This document shows positions 35,580 through 47,458 of a DNA stretch of 64,000 nucleotides, piece by piece. This DNA comes from Dermanyssus gallinae (Eukaryota; Arthropoda; Arachnida; Mesostigmata; Dermanyssidae), in the NCBI GenBank assembly GCA_003439945.1, contig QVRM01002807.1, positions 23,031 through 87,030 of the forward strand. The letters run 5' to 3'. Position numbers and translations under genes: made by a program. Under the pieces are notes generated by a model. That model was not told where the DNA came from and did not search any database. It saw only the letters and a program-made list of their open reading frames with translations. The first letter of the stretch is position 1. Each line of letters opens with the position of its first letter.

Positions 35580-35770
35580 GTCGTTGATGCTGCTGTTGTT
35601 GTGGCTGCTGTTGCTGCTGTGGGTGCGGCTCTTGCTGCTGTGGTTGTGTTGCTATTGTCATTGTGGCTGCAAATTGTTGTTACTGTTGTTGTCGCTGTTG
35701 TTGTTGTTCCTGTTGTTATTGTTTAACTGCTCTGAACGTAGTGGCGGTGTTTATTGTTATTATTATTATA
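35580..35770. repeat. Imperfect (TTG/CTG)n tract
   Basis: GCTGTTGTT-type units; poly-Leu frames are artefacts. Mirrors the (CAA)n tract at 36,000-36,150 on the same strand. Confidence 0.85.
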
Positions 35771-35999
35771 TTATAATTACCATAAGCAATACTAAGAAAT
35801 AATGCCAGCGGCGACAATTGCGCCGCAGCATTGATCGGTTCATTGCCGCCACCTATCCAGTAGCTAGCTAGCAATGTTACGCCAACATGAATATCCGATC
35901 GACAATCCCAGAACGAAAATCAACTTAATAGAAATGGGCTCGTCAACGGGAATAACAACGGTGGAGGGCAAATGCAAAGAAGTAACTACGATGATGACG

Positions 36000-36150
36000 A
36001 CAAACAACTGCAACATTAATAATAACCACAACAAAAAACAATAACAATGCAACCCCAACAACAGTAAAACGCACAAGAACAAACGACAACAACAACAACA
36101 CACAACGACGACGACAACAACAACAACAAAAACGACCCCAACGACGACAA
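36000..36150. repeat. Imperfect (CAA)n tract
   Basis: ACAACAACAA runs with CGA and AAAA interruptions. Confidence 0.85.
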
Positions 36151-36352
36151 ACATTTTACATGCGCGACATAACTCAAACGGATCCTTTCTTTACAAGCCT
36201 TTTGCCACGACAGTACCTATTTGATAAGCCCAGGCGTAAGAATTATTGATCATTAATTGTTACTCGGGCAACTGAAGAATGTATAATTTGGTTCTTGTTG
36301 ACTTCTCACGTCGAGCTCTGTTATACTGCTATTGGTCGTCGTAAACTTACTG

Positions 36353-36374
36353 ATATATATATATATATGTATGA

Positions 36375-36406
<32 letters not shown>

Positions 36407-36614
36407 GATATATATATATATAGTATATGATATATAATATATAGTATATATGTATATATATATTATATATATATATATATATCGATATATATATATATGT
36501 ATATTTATATATATAAATATACATATATAATCTATATATATATAGATATATATATGTATATTATATATATATAAATATAATATATATATATATAATATAT
36601 ATATATATATATAA
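36353..36614. repeat. Complex AT satellite-like block
   Basis: About 260 bp of TA runs broken by ATATGTATAT, AGATAT and ATAAATATA words, locally palindromic. The 92-codon Tyr/Ile frame is an artefact. Confidence 0.9.
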
Positions 36615-36619
36615 TATAA

Positions 36620-39600
36620 AACCACTCTGTTTATCGTGATTCACTTGACGATAGCAGATAACAGTGTGAATTAATTTAGCGTAATAATCACCAAAGGAAC
36701 ATTCAACTGTTGGGGTTTAACAGTCGAATGAGAGCCTTTTTCAGCAGACATCACACGATGCCTGTAAACTGCAAACAGAAGAATTTATTACTGTAGGGCA
36801 ACTCATCTGCAACGAACGCAAACGAAAATACATACGCATAAGATATACGTTTCGAATATCTAGCATGAGGAAATGATGCGAAATGAGGAAAGTCAACTTT
36901 TACCGTATGCCAGCACTATGTCAAAGCAGGCACAGATCATTGGCAAACGAGTATGTAGTAGGGAGCTCGCAATGGACTCTACAGACAGAGTATAACGGCT
37001 GACAGAGACTAACTGATGTCGCTTGCTTCAAATGCTGTATCCAAACGAGAACAGATCTTTGAGAGAGATTGTCTGCATGCGCTGGCTGTCGGACATTTCG
37101 ATCAGTACGTATACCTTCGCTGTAACCGCCGTTACACGCCTTCATCACCGCTTCAGTTCGAGACCATTAAATCGCTTACGGGCATCTCGGAAAGCCTGCC
37201 TATCAAGATTTGCAAATGCCTATTGTGACGGAGGGAGGGAGGGAGGGAGCGAGCAAGTCTGTGTTGTTATGTCGAGTTTCGCCAGATTCGGTTTGCTCAA
37301 CGCAACACGCTCTACGCATAGTAATCCAGGGACTTTAAGCCTAAGGCGAACTGCTAGACGGGCACGAGTGTCGATCCCAGAACATGCTCATATGCTCTGG
37401 CAGCCACCCTAACACTAAACGGCGGCTGGTATGGGCGGGTGAGCCGGCCTGTTAATACATGTATTGCAAACCATCAGTCGACACAGAATTTATCCGCGGC
37501 ACCACTGCTGGGCTGGATCTGGGCAAGCCAACGCTACAAGCACGGCGCTTTTATCTAATCGAACACGACACTCTATACTTGAGAGATCTTAGGAGCATCT
37601 GACATCGAGTGAGACTGTTCGCTTTACGGGCCTTATCAGAGAGAATCTGCCTGCCTTTATGGCAAAAGCTGATGCCTGAGGTCGTCGTGAATATATATAT
37701 GCATGACCAATGGTACGACGCACTCACACGTCACAGTTTGAGCTAAGAGTGTGCACACTGAAGCGCGAGGATTACAAAAAATGCACTCTCGTTAAATATC
37801 AGACAAGATGTTTGAACGCATACAGGGTGCACATTCAGGCAGCCTGCCAAGATTTTCCCTCAATTCAGCCGTCACACCATGTGCTTTGATGTGATATGTG
37901 TTGATGGCATACCCGCGGAAAACTGCTGAGCTCAAATGCATGTTTAACTTGCAGTACTGTATGTCAAAATGACTTATGTCGTTATTTAGAACAATCGTTC
38001 TGTTGTCGTTATTTAGGACCCCTGTCAAAATGCATTTTGGCATACATATCAATAAATATAACCGGGACTTCGTTTTTAGCGATCGAGCGTATATACAGAA
38101 GTTATATTATCAAACAAGATGCAAGTCAAAGAAAGCTTCATGAAGTAGGCACTACGTCTTGTATGGTTTCCTTAAATTCATTTTGCACTACGTACCTGTA
38201 AGTTGCATCAGTTGTGTCCCCGACAGAAATCATATCACATTTTGTTTGTCTGCCTTTGCGTCCGCTGTCTAAGTACATTAAGTAAAATACATGCTCATTA
38301 GCTAAAATGGCGTACTATAATAGATGGGAAAGGTCTCATCGCGCTGCCGTCGTTAACGGGGATCGCTAGTTTGATCCTGGCGAAACAAAGCGGACGGTTT
38401 ATGCTTTCGGCTGCTTCCGAATACTTGTGCAGCAAAGGGCGCAGATAGGTACTTGCGAGATGCATAATATAAGAAAGCTGCTCTAGATATGATGCGCTCA
38501 ATTCGCGCGAGTTCACTGGCGCCTATGAAGTGAAGCTCAAGGAGGCGACCTGCTTTTGTTCACAGCCCCAGCCATGATCCACACCAGTTGGAAACTTAGT
38601 ATTAGGTCAAATAGACATTTTGTCACAGGCTGGCGGTTCATGGGTATCATTATGTTGTTTGCGAGACACAAGGATTTTACAAACCAGGGACGTAAATTGG
38701 ATTTGTAAACTATGTAAGGCTTTCTACGTTAGGCATGCTGTCGTCCAGTGTGTTTGAACCGATTCGGTGCGCCATTTCTTAAACTCAAATGTGTAGCTAG
38801 ATTACAAATTGACGCCGGTATAGTGCGCGTTAATTTATATGTTGTCAAGTCGAATAATATATGCTCTTAGCAAAACGCAGATATTTCTTCAGTGGATATA
38901 GTGGATATTTCACACACACAGATATTGTGTGAAATAAATAAAATCAAATATGACGCGCTTACCGGAAAGCCATTTACATTCGTCATTTGCGACAACTGTC
39001 AGCATATTATTGTTTGCGACAGGAATGGCAAGTTAATAACATCAATTGACTCCAGCTCCGATTAGCCATTAGTGCTTTTTGTACGACCGATGCGCCACTA
39101 GCCTGTGAAAGGCGCGAACCTGGCCCAGACGTCCGTCAAAAACAAAGCGATTCGTCCATGTGAATGTGTGAATACGCTACCTCATTCTCCGCCTTGTTGC
39201 CTTAGTGATTAAAAGATCATTTTCGTAAGAAGCACGAAACGTTACTTCGAGGCGAGGTCATTTGCGCCGGGCAAGACGAATAAGATCCTAAAAGCAGCCA
39301 ATAGTTTTGCACGCGAGCATTTTAGCACCTCCAACAATCTTTACGTCTGTGGCTGAGAAAAAAACGTTCTGTACAGAACTTCCGTGTGGTCGACGGGCAA
39401 TATTTTGCTGACACCGCAAACAGAGTATGTCTGTATCGAGTTCAGCAAATCGAGAGCCTTTAGGGTTCTTGGCGCATTGACCCATCAGCACAGAGGCACC
39501 GCCACTCAAGGCAGAAACCACCCTAAGTGTTTTAGAGCGGGACAACGCCGCTGTCTGTGAAAACCTCCAACATGCAAGACGATGAAATGCGCTAAGTCAC

Positions 39601-39860
39601 CCTGTAGCAGAAACAGTGAAACGGTCTGCAGTGGAGGAGGGTCTTCTACGCGCTAGTCTCTGCATATCAATATCAAAGATCAGAGAACAGATCGACTGGC
39701 CGGGGAAATAACCCATTTTCCACGCCACTTACTTTTCCATACGGCAAACATCCAACGCGCACAAAGAGAGATCACTAGTTTTTGCAGAGGAGCTTTCTGC
39801 AGTGACGCCCTTGTGTGCGGCATCGTATTTTCAGCTTTTCCCCTAAAAAACACGGTAAAC
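36620..39860. other. Long spacer without recognised gene
   Basis: Frames of 60-130 codons on both strands (for example 37,023-37,412 plus; 38,298-38,516 minus; 39,288-39,545 minus) resemble nothing I know. A (GGGA)n run lies at 37,231-37,250. A 10-bp hairpin ATTTCACACA / TGTGTGAAAT lies near 38,908-38,934. Confidence 0.35.
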
Positions 39861-39865
39861 GTCGG

Positions 39866-39940
39866 CGGGACGGTGTGGTGGAGAGGTTCTATGACTGTGA
39901 TGTTATAAGTTGTGGGTTCGATCCCGATACGGCGCATAAT
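39866..39940 (+). repeat. tRNA-derived SINE-like fragment
   Basis: GGTTCGATCCC at 39,915-39,925 is an excellent pol III B box, and TGGTGGAGAGG about 40 bp upstream resembles an A box. The complementary strand reads GIEPTT, a frequent by-product of tRNA-type SINE heads. AT-rich AATAAATAAATG follows. No cloverleaf can be closed, so it is not a working tRNA. Confidence 0.5.
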
Positions 39941-39944
39941 AAAT

Positions 39945-40790
39945 AAATGCCAAGTTGCTTTCAGGTAACACAATAAATTAAAATAAAATAACGTAATTGT
40001 TTTTACGTGGTTGAAGCTTTCTCGTGCAGTCGGACGCGTCGTCTTTACCTTCGAATATATGAATAATAGTAACAAGACTTTTTAAATTCAACTTTTGGTA
40101 ACGCCTTAATCACATTCTATGAAGTTGCTTGTATGTTTCCTGGTATTCAAATATTTACCTTACGGTTACTTTAACTTTTTGAAGACAGATAGAAGGTAAT
40201 TTTGGGGAACATGAGAGCTGAAGAAGCATAGAAATAAAGTTGTTTCTACATAATTTCAATTAAAGTTTATATTAGTTGAAGCAAATTAGATGTAGAATTT
40301 TTTAATTTCTTTTTTCCGGGTCTCTTTAGGCGATCTTGTACAGACTTCACGGAATTCCAAAGTGTTCCGATTACTGCTGCTATCTCCCAGTTTTTGCAGT
40401 AAATTGCTTGGTTTTGCTGACTTTTCATGCGCTAGCGACGAAAAGGTTTCCCAGGGCATCGATCGTCGATTGTGGTTTTACACCCGCTTCTTAGCTCGGG
40501 AACATTGTGCAACTGTTCTGAATTTGAAGCGTCTATGTACTTGCCTCCGACAGCAATCCGGTAGAAAACGGGATACGCAGATCATTCGCGTTTCTAATAT
40601 TAAAATTACGAAAAGTCTATTGAACACAGTATTATATACGAAACGTGTTTTTTTCTAATAAGCACTGTTGTGAATTATGTTTGCTGAAACGCTGCGCTCG
40701 ACACGCATGCACACAAGGTACTTTAACTTTTTAGCTTGCGGCGAAGCCATTACCGAAGCGTTTGCTTGCGTTGACCTTTGTTTTTAAGTG
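39945..40790. other. Spacer without recognised gene
   Basis: The frame 40,362-40,658 (98 codons, plus) is unassigned; nothing else is seen. Confidence 0.35.
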
Positions 40791-40799
40791 TTTGAAGTG

Positions 40800-41440
40800 C
40801 CGGTTCCACTATTTATTCTCCTGCTGTTTGTGAAACGCGCTACCATTCAACAACATGTCATATTATGTATATATATGGAGATGGAATCGAAATGTTTTAA
40901 TACAGTTTTGAAAGTTCTGTTTCGTTCTTCGATTGAAGCTCTCCTTGGATGCACCACTGGGAGGATTGGACTTTGGTCTCGATGTCGTAACCATATATCC
41001 ATGACTCGTCTCCTGTGATCACTGCCTAAAACAATCCAGGTCTTCTGCTACCCTTTGAAGGTTTAATTCGGACATTTACCGACGCGCATTTATTTGGTGA
41101 AAATTCATTTTTTTTAGAACGAACCTCGCTGCCAGTCTTTTGACGCATAGAATATCGATCAAGACTATTGCAACTGATCTATAAGATACCTCATGTTCTT
41201 CTATATCCCTGACAGCAATTCGTGATTGTTCAATTCACGTGTGTGCTTTTTGTGCGTTGTTTTCACGAACTTTTCAACGTTTTCTTCTGTTATTGACGTC
41301 GATAGCCTTCTCGAACGGGGCTCATCTTCGGTCTCTTTACGTATGTCGCGAAGTTGACGCTACCACGTACACACAGTGTTTCGAAGCACAGCTTGGGTAC
41401 CATGAATCGCTAGTAACAAGTCCACTACCTAAGATAATGA
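40800..41440 (-). pseudogene. Decayed mariner-type transposase
   Basis: On the minus strand TEDEPRSRRLSTSITEENVEK at about 41,275-41,340 matches the inter-domain region of mariner (SETMAR-type) transposases. About 270 bp further, HRRRVMDIWLRHRD is an out-of-frame version of the GDESWIYGYD block, readable in frame near 40,960-41,010 with ETKVQSSQW; it carries the first catalytic Asp. Multiple stops and frameshifts follow. The remaining catalytic part and terminal repeats were not found. Confidence 0.65.
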
Positions 41441-41449
41441 TTTAATTTC

Positions 41450-41830
41450 TAACATAGTGAGCATGTCCGTTGCTCCTGCGTTTTCGACTCCTTCAATTTT
41501 CTCAACTCCTCTAAACCAAACTCAAACAATAAACGCCGCCACCGATTAGCGCAAAATTTGTAAATTTGTGTGTGTGGCCGATGAAGGCGCTTCTAAGCAA
41601 AACAGACCAGAAGACCTTGGTGGTTTCGGTTAAATTTGAAAAATTTAAACTACTACAACTTTTCGATCCGACCTCGTAAATAAATATAGTTCTACAAAAG
41701 GCTGAAACTTCTCAGCGTTGGCTGCCTATATGTGACTTCTTATGGCGTACTCTGCTGGAAAGTAGAATGCTTTTAGGGCCAGCAGACGAACGTAATGTGT
41801 CACATATATCCTTTTAACACATTTTCTATG
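41450..41830. other. Spacer, nothing recognised
   Basis: No gene or repeat family seen. Confidence 0.35.
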
Positions 41831-41833
41831 TTT

Positions 41834-41836
<3 letters not shown>

Positions 41837-41868
<32 letters not shown>
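41837..41868. repeat. (TA)n microsatellite
   Basis: About 15 TA units. Confidence 0.9.
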
Positions 41869-41869
<1 letters not shown>

Positions 41870-42089
41870 ACGTACACTTTTAAGGAAAGACGACATATCT
41901 CGCACCCTTGACGCGGATGGTTATTAAAGCATCTCCAAAACTAGAGAATTCTCCAGCAACGCTAACAACGCTGAGAGACGCTGGCTAAATATCAAGCAGA
42001 GTTATTTGATCCCTTCTGTTACTTGACCTGCTTACCGTGCGGGACGCTACGATGGCCGTAGCTGTTGTGAATAACGAAAACGAAGAAAA

Positions 42090-42430
42090 TGATACTTTGT
42101 CTTTTAGGTCATCTTTTTGATGCGCAAACGGCGGCTTTGACATAGTACCGATGCAATCGTTCTCTTAAGCTTATTGGAGCGTACATCCAAAAAATGTCCT
42201 AGCAATTTGCATTTGCTAAGTTGATGTAGAGCAGATATGTTGCGTTGTATGAAAAGTGAGTCAATACTAGGAACAGCATCACCTCGCACGCATTGAGGGC
42301 ACCTGAACCGCAGCCGCCTTAGGAACGTGTCTTAGACGTTTTCCACTGACTTTCTGTATTTGGTCAGATGGGGCTCCCAGACAGGAGAGCAATATGTAAG
42401 TTAGGAAAGAACAAAATATTTGTAAAGGCG
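42090..42430 (-). mobile_element. LINE reverse-transcriptase C-terminal fragment
   Basis: The minus strand reads LTYCSPVWEPHLTKYRKSVENV near 42,330-42,400, then FLRRLRFRC and, in the next frame, IDSLFIQRNISALHQLSKC and DVRSNKL. The YCSPVW block and the LE-x-VQ-type helix after it are typical of the thumb region of Jockey/CR1-like reverse transcriptases. It is broken by stops and lies convergent to the plus-strand LINE at 43.1 kb. Confidence 0.6.
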
Positions 42431-42434
42431 GATG

Positions 42435-43075
42435 TACACATCAAGAGTCGTTAAAATGAAACAGCGGAAGATTGTATTAATAATATGCAATGCCGTGAGC
42501 AGCTGACACCTGTATAAGTGTCAATCTCATATACATACGCAAAATAACCTTGGTCGATGCTGACTACGCCGTGCTGAGCAGGATGGTTTACAATTAAGAA
42601 TTTAGTTAGGTGTTTAATTGGTTAAGCGGAGACGGTGGAGAGAAACGACACCACAGCTAGCTGTCCGGGAGCTTTTCTGCGTCATGCTGGAGGACGCGCG
42701 AAATTCGAAATACTGGTCTGTCGGCCTGGCGACATTGGATTTAAACTGTTTGATCTCATTACAAGCCGACCTTAAATCCAGTTGTCACTGGTGAAGGGGT
42801 TCAGAAACGGCAGTTAATTCTTGCTGTTGGCAAAGGACAATTTATCAAATCAGCAATACAACGAAGCACATTGTCATGCGACGAAATTACATGACATTAT
42901 AACGTAAACACGTCTGTCTTCCTCAACGTCTTCCTAGACGTTGCGGCTGTCTTCAGTTGTTTACACGCTTCCTTCTTCCTTTAAATCCTAGAGTGTTTGG
43001 ACTAGGCACAGGTGGCAATCAATTGGCTCGGATACCTGGAAGAGGGCAGGCGGTTTTGGTTGGTCATGGCTAACC
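42435..43075. other. Spacer between two opposed LINE fragments
   Basis: No recognised coding sequence. Confidence 0.35.
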
Positions 43076-43079
43076 CACG

Positions 43080-43700
43080 TGGGAGGAGAAGTCAATGTCG
43101 GCACACCTCAAAGATCGGTACATGGGCCTCTTACACTCTTACATAATCATCATTTTAATGAATTTTATCCTGTTTAGGATTTCAGCGAATGATATCGGTA
43201 AGACGTTCGCGTACGCGAATGACACCTCAATGCCATTTCGTCTTGAGCATCAAACCCCTGACGGCGACGTTCGTACTGCCCTTGTATGTGTGGTAGAGTC
43301 TTTCGAGGCCTCCGAAGTGCTTAATCTTGTTGTCAACGTCAGTACGATCGGCTCTTGTTATAAAGTATGCCTCAAAAAACAGTTGGTGCGCAGCAGGTCA
43401 CACGGGGATGGGACACAACTCGCCTTATCTCTGACGACCAAATACTTGGGCCTAAATCTGCATGAGACCTTGAAATGGCAATATCATCTGGCTGCTCTAG
43501 CATCTAAGTGCTATTCTATCATTGCGGTGTTGACAAGACCTATACAGATTGGCATTCCAGGTCAAGATCTCCTTCTCGTCTATAATATAGCTATTTCAGT
43601 TTCGAAGGAATTTCCTCAAGCCAATTCTAGGCAGTTATGCGGAAGCGCTCAACTAATAGTGAAAATGCTTGCATTTTTAACTGCAAAACAGAACGCGCTA
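43080..43700 (+). mobile_element. LINE reverse-transcriptase palm fragment
   Basis: VNVGTPQRSVHGPL at about 43,093-43,134 is motif B (family TPQGSVLGPL). After a one-frame shift, DIGKTFAYANDTSM at 43,191-43,232 is motif C, with the second position of the catalytic Asp pair changed (YAND for YADD). TTKYLGLNLHETLKWQYHL at 43,434-43,490 is the motif following it. A missing catalytic Asp and the frameshift mean no activity. The frame then runs into two (TA)n arrays. Confidence 0.65.
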
Positions 43701-43702
43701 CT

Positions 43703-43744
<42 letters not shown>

Positions 43745-43768
43745 AGTAGCGCGTTCTGCTTTGCAGTT

Positions 43769-43774
<6 letters not shown>
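43673..43774. other. Palindrome of 34-bp arms centred on (TA)17
   Basis: Left arm 43,673-43,706 and right arm 43,741-43,774 are reverse complements with two mismatches, and the centre 43,707-43,740 is pure TA. The whole 102 bp is therefore nearly self-complementary and could extrude as a cruciform. Confidence 0.95.

Positions 43775-43830
<56 letters not shown>
43775..43830. repeat. (TA)n microsatellite
   Basis: About 28 TA units directly after the palindrome. Confidence 0.95.
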
Positions 43831-43832
<2 letters not shown>

Positions 43833-43834
43833 TA

Positions 43835-44131
43835 ATAATAACACGTTTGAATGTGATTACAGCCTAGATTAGTATTAGAAAAGGAGGAAATACTGCGACT
43901 TGTCACGTTTTGCTGGCTTCGCAACATTATCTCGACGAGCTTCCGCCAAAACAGTTAAAGCCGACAAGAGCGATTGAGAAAATTCCCAATAATAAAACTA
44001 CGGAAGTTGTATACGGCTTGTTCTGTAATTGTCTTGATTGTGCACATGTACGTACCCAACTAATGGAATGCGCTAGCGTATAAAATTACTGGAATACCAG
44101 AAATCCACGTAAATATCAGTCGGTTTACCAG

Positions 44132-44170
<39 letters not shown>

Positions 44171-44980
44171 CAAATATCGCATTGTTAAAGAAAAACGCTT
44201 TGCATAAATGCATGGCAAGCGCATACTGCGAGTATATATATATATATAATATATATCATGGATATCTTCGCTTTTCTAGAAGTAGTGAAAATCTTAGCCT
44301 TTCGGTGTAGAAGGGTACACCGTCCAGGCGCGGATATTACATACATGGATTGTATGATGAGCTTTTTTGCTTGAACCAGTTTTCCAGTGCGAATATTACG
44401 TTATGCGTAAAAGCTTATTTTAAAAGATTAAATTAAATAAAGCTGGCTAAGATTTTGTATTGAAGTATCTGTAAGGCATGATGAAATGCTGAGCAAAATG
44501 TATAGGATGCTCATTACATATCCCGGCTTAAGGATTACTAGGTATTTTGTTCTACAATTAAATAATCTCCAGAGCGGCGTCTTCATCCACTCTCACGAGA
44601 TTGCTCGTGTGGACGTTGTGAACAACTAATTTGCCTGGAGGATTGCACGTCATTCTCAGATTCGAAACGACTTTGCTTCTTTTTTAATACCCCCTTTTCA
44701 ATAAAGGTGATATGATATGATAATCTATATCGTATGTCTTCCGCAGTCAGAAATCTGATGTCACTGTGCCGAATCTCAATCGTCCAATTTCGCAACGCCA
44801 TGATGTGGCCACACGCACTGCCGCGTCAATTGGGTGATACGAACAACTGCCTGCTTCTCACCTTTGATGCAAGGGCGCCCGCGCTCAATAATGCCGAACA
44901 CTCCGTCGCGTGTTAGAATGTCTCTCTACGTTATCCCAAAGCGGCATATTCCAATTTGAGCCGGTACGGTTGTTACGACT
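43835..44980. other. Spacer with small (TA)n arrays
   Basis: (TA)n at 44,134-44,168 and 44,233-44,258. Short frames at 44,583-44,916 on both strands are unassigned. Confidence 0.4.
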
Positions 44981-44984
44981 TTCG

Positions 44985-45300
44985 TACCTTTCTTTTTAGG
45001 AAAATTTCTAAAAATTGATAATAAGAATTGTAGAGCTCGTTAAAGCTAAAAATGCTTTCCAAATGGAACATGGTCTCTTAGAAGTCTTGTCTCGGAGTGA
45101 GATGAAAAATTTGTGACACTGGTGTTATTGCTCGACAGAAGAGCACAAATTGTGTGATTACGAGACGTTCTTTCAATCTTCTTATACAGAAACTAAGCAC
45201 ATCGCCGTGTTCGTGAGAAATTCTGCTTCTTCTGACAAACAGGCTAGAAGATGCGACATGGTCGTTTAAAAGAGAATTCGGGATAAATTTGCTATTTTAT
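44985..45300. repeat. Left terminal inverted repeat of the long-TIR transposon
   Basis: Contains AATTGTAGAGCTCGTTAAAG, GGAACATGGTCTCTTAGAAG, GTGACACTGGTGTTATTGC and CGTGTTCGTGAGAAATTCTG. Each has its complement in the right arm or in the copies at 30 kb and 63.5 kb. Confidence 0.8.
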
Positions 45301-45469
45301 TAGCTTTCACATCCAATACCTCAAAACAATAACCTTGCGAGCACTCACAGCGTTTAATTCATGACGATCTTATTAGTACCAAACCAATGACTATCCAATT
45401 GCTGGTTGCGTACTAATTAAGATTTTTCAGGAAGCATGCCAAGATTGATGCCACAAATAACTCACTCCA

Positions 45470-46502
45470 TCAGATAGATCACTCGTCATAGCTCTAGAAG
45501 CACTCACAAGTAGTTATTTCCTTACGGTAGCTGCTTCTATACACATTTGGTAGTGCCTGCAGAAATTTTGTTGGACGTCTTGAAATATGCCAGGCAATGC
45601 TTGAACGGCCTCAGCAGCGGAGGTTAAGTGGTGACCAGTGTTTCACGCGACTCGACCGAAGGCAAAAGCCTGTAGGTGACCCCAAAGAAAAAATCGAGAC
45701 TTGTTAACTCGGGCGGTCCCGGTAACTGAGCGACCGGCTTGCCACCGGCCAATCCACCGATTTTCGAAGGCTACGCTGAGGTAATCGCGCACCGCAGAAG
45801 TGGAGTGCGGTGGCGCTCCGTCGTGCTGGAACTACAGGCTATGGCAAACACTTTCTGGGACACCTTCCAACAATCCTGACAATGTTTCACTCAGGAATGT
45901 ATGGATGCTTCTCCATCCAAGCTGTTAGGATGTAGGGTGTAGGATGAGGTAGTTGTTCACCATGCCAGTCCACGCGTTCAGGCGAAGAAACGCGTGTGAT
46001 GTCTACGTTGGTGAATCTGCGCGGGTTCTCACTTGCCCAATACTGGGTGATGTGCATATTAAACACACCGTCTTGTGTAAAGCAAGCTTCACCCAGTGAA
46101 ACGCACAACTTCAGTGCTCAAGGGCAGGAAACTCCGCATTGGCTCCTACGTGCTGCGGAAGCCAGGCACCGCAAACAACCCGACATTCCTAATCTGGATC
46201 CAGAGAGTTTGAACTTGCTGCGTTCGATACGGGTGTAGTCGTTTGGCTCTTAGTAACCTATGGGCGGCACTACGACTCGCAACAGCCTTCCGGACCACTT
46301 CCATCGTACTTGCTGAAGAACGATCGTCTTCTTCTTTAAGAATACTACGCTTTTCCATAGCTGATGTTCTTGCTACTGAATCTACCGAAGGGTTGGCGGG
46401 ATACCTGCTAGCAGCTACTGTACGATAATAAATAGTTGTATGTGCTTCTAAAGCTATGACAAGTGATTTATCTGATGCAGTAGGTCGTTCATGTAGGCTC
46501 AT
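45470..46502 (-). pseudogene. Decayed transposase of the long-TIR element (IS630/mariner-like, TPLDFFLWG type)
   Basis: The minus strand shows, in order: an N-terminal helix-turn-helix-like part with SRSAAHRLLRAKRLHPYRTQ (about 46,225-46,285); FTQDGVFNMHITQYWASENP near 46,020-46,080 (first catalytic Asp region, family DEATF-x-RDGVFN); PHPTPYILTAWM near 45,910-45,945; QHDGAPPHSTSAVRDYL at about 45,776-45,828 (second catalytic Asp); NRWIG near 45,750; RFFLWGHLQ near 45,680-45,705, where the family has SPDLTPLDFFLWG, so the third catalytic acidic residue is lost; and AAEAVQALPGIFQDVQQNF at about 45,570-45,630. Stops and frameshifts abolish function. Its length and order fit a once-complete transposase of about 350 residues. 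Confidence 0.75.
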
Positions 46503-46599
46503 CTCAATCTCGACATGCCCTCTGCGAAAGGTTAATTACGAGGCTAAGTGTGTTAGTTTTGATCGCTGTGATTGGCCGTCGGGCAATGATTTTGAGGTA

Positions 46600-46933
46600 T
46601 TGGACGTGAAAGCTAGTAAAAGAACTTGAATGTTTGCAAATTCTCTTCTAAACGCCAATGTCGCATCTTCTGCCCGGCGTTGTGTGTCGTCTTCAGAAGA
46701 AGCAGGATTTTCTCACAAACACGACGATGTGCTTAGCTTCTGTATAGATGGACTGGCCTTACAATCGCACATTTTGTGTGCTCCTGTATTGAGCAACCAC
46801 ACCACGACTTTAGTAATTTTACTCTCACTTCGAAACAGGATCCCTTAGAGACCATGTTCCAGTGGAAAAATACGCTTTAACGAGTTCTACAATTCCCTAT
46901 ATCGATATTCATACATTTGCCGGACACCCTGTA
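46600..46933. repeat. Right terminal inverted repeat of the long-TIR transposon
   Basis: Complement of the left arm. It contains GATTTTCTCACAAACACGA, GAGACCATGTTCCAGTGG, CGAGTTCTACAATTCCC and the tip CGGACACCCTGTA. The frame 46,630-46,848 is TIR translation. Confidence 0.8.
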
Positions 46934-46954
46934 AATATATATATATATATACGA

Positions 46955-47455
46955 TTGCAAAGCAATTGCATAGCTAAGGCGGTCTGTACCCATAGTTATT
47001 ACCTACTGGCTACGTCAGACGTGTCCGGTAGTGCTAGTGACATTTGTGAGACAGGATAATTAGATGGAGCCGATTAATTATTTACTTGCCAATGGGCATT
47101 CTCTCTCCTAGCTCGACGCTGATTCGCTTCCCGACAAATACATGCCTCGTCCATGATTTTCGTGTAGCGGCCGGTTGACAGACAGATCCCGAAGGACGTT
47201 TAGGAATGCCTACATGTGAACGAACGATACTTTGGCATCATGCCAGATGTTCGAGAAACAACGAGACACACGCAGTTCATGAGACACGATGAGTCATATT
47301 GATAATTAGCAATAGTAGTGATCAGATATTAGACACTAGTTACCTCACTTTATGCTCTTAGTTTGTTTTCGTAAAACTACACACTCAACTGGCTAGTAAC
47401 CTTACAATGTGCATGTGCTAGTATATATATCGTAACCGCCTAGTTTATGTACTGA
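46955..47455. other. Spacer, nothing recognised
   Basis: A short (TA)n (46,936-46,951) marks its left edge. No gene recognised. Confidence 0.35.
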
Positions 47456-47458
47456 CAG

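Larger units (their letters stand above)
44985..46933. mobile_element. Near-complete DNA transposon with about 300-bp terminal inverted repeats
   Basis: The left arm (about 44,985-45,300) and right arm (about 46,600-46,933) are inverted copies, e.g. GAATTGTAGAGCTCGTTAAAGC at 45,026 against GCTTTAACGAGTTCTACAATTC near 46,874, and ATGCGACATGGTCGTTTAAAAG against its counterpart near 46,650. The right tip reads CCGGACACCCTGTA next to a (TA)n array, consistent with insertion at TA. A decayed transposase lies between the arms on the minus strand. Partial relatives are at 29,780-30,283 and 63,461-64,000. The left tip is diverged, so its exact base is uncertain. Confidence 0.8.
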
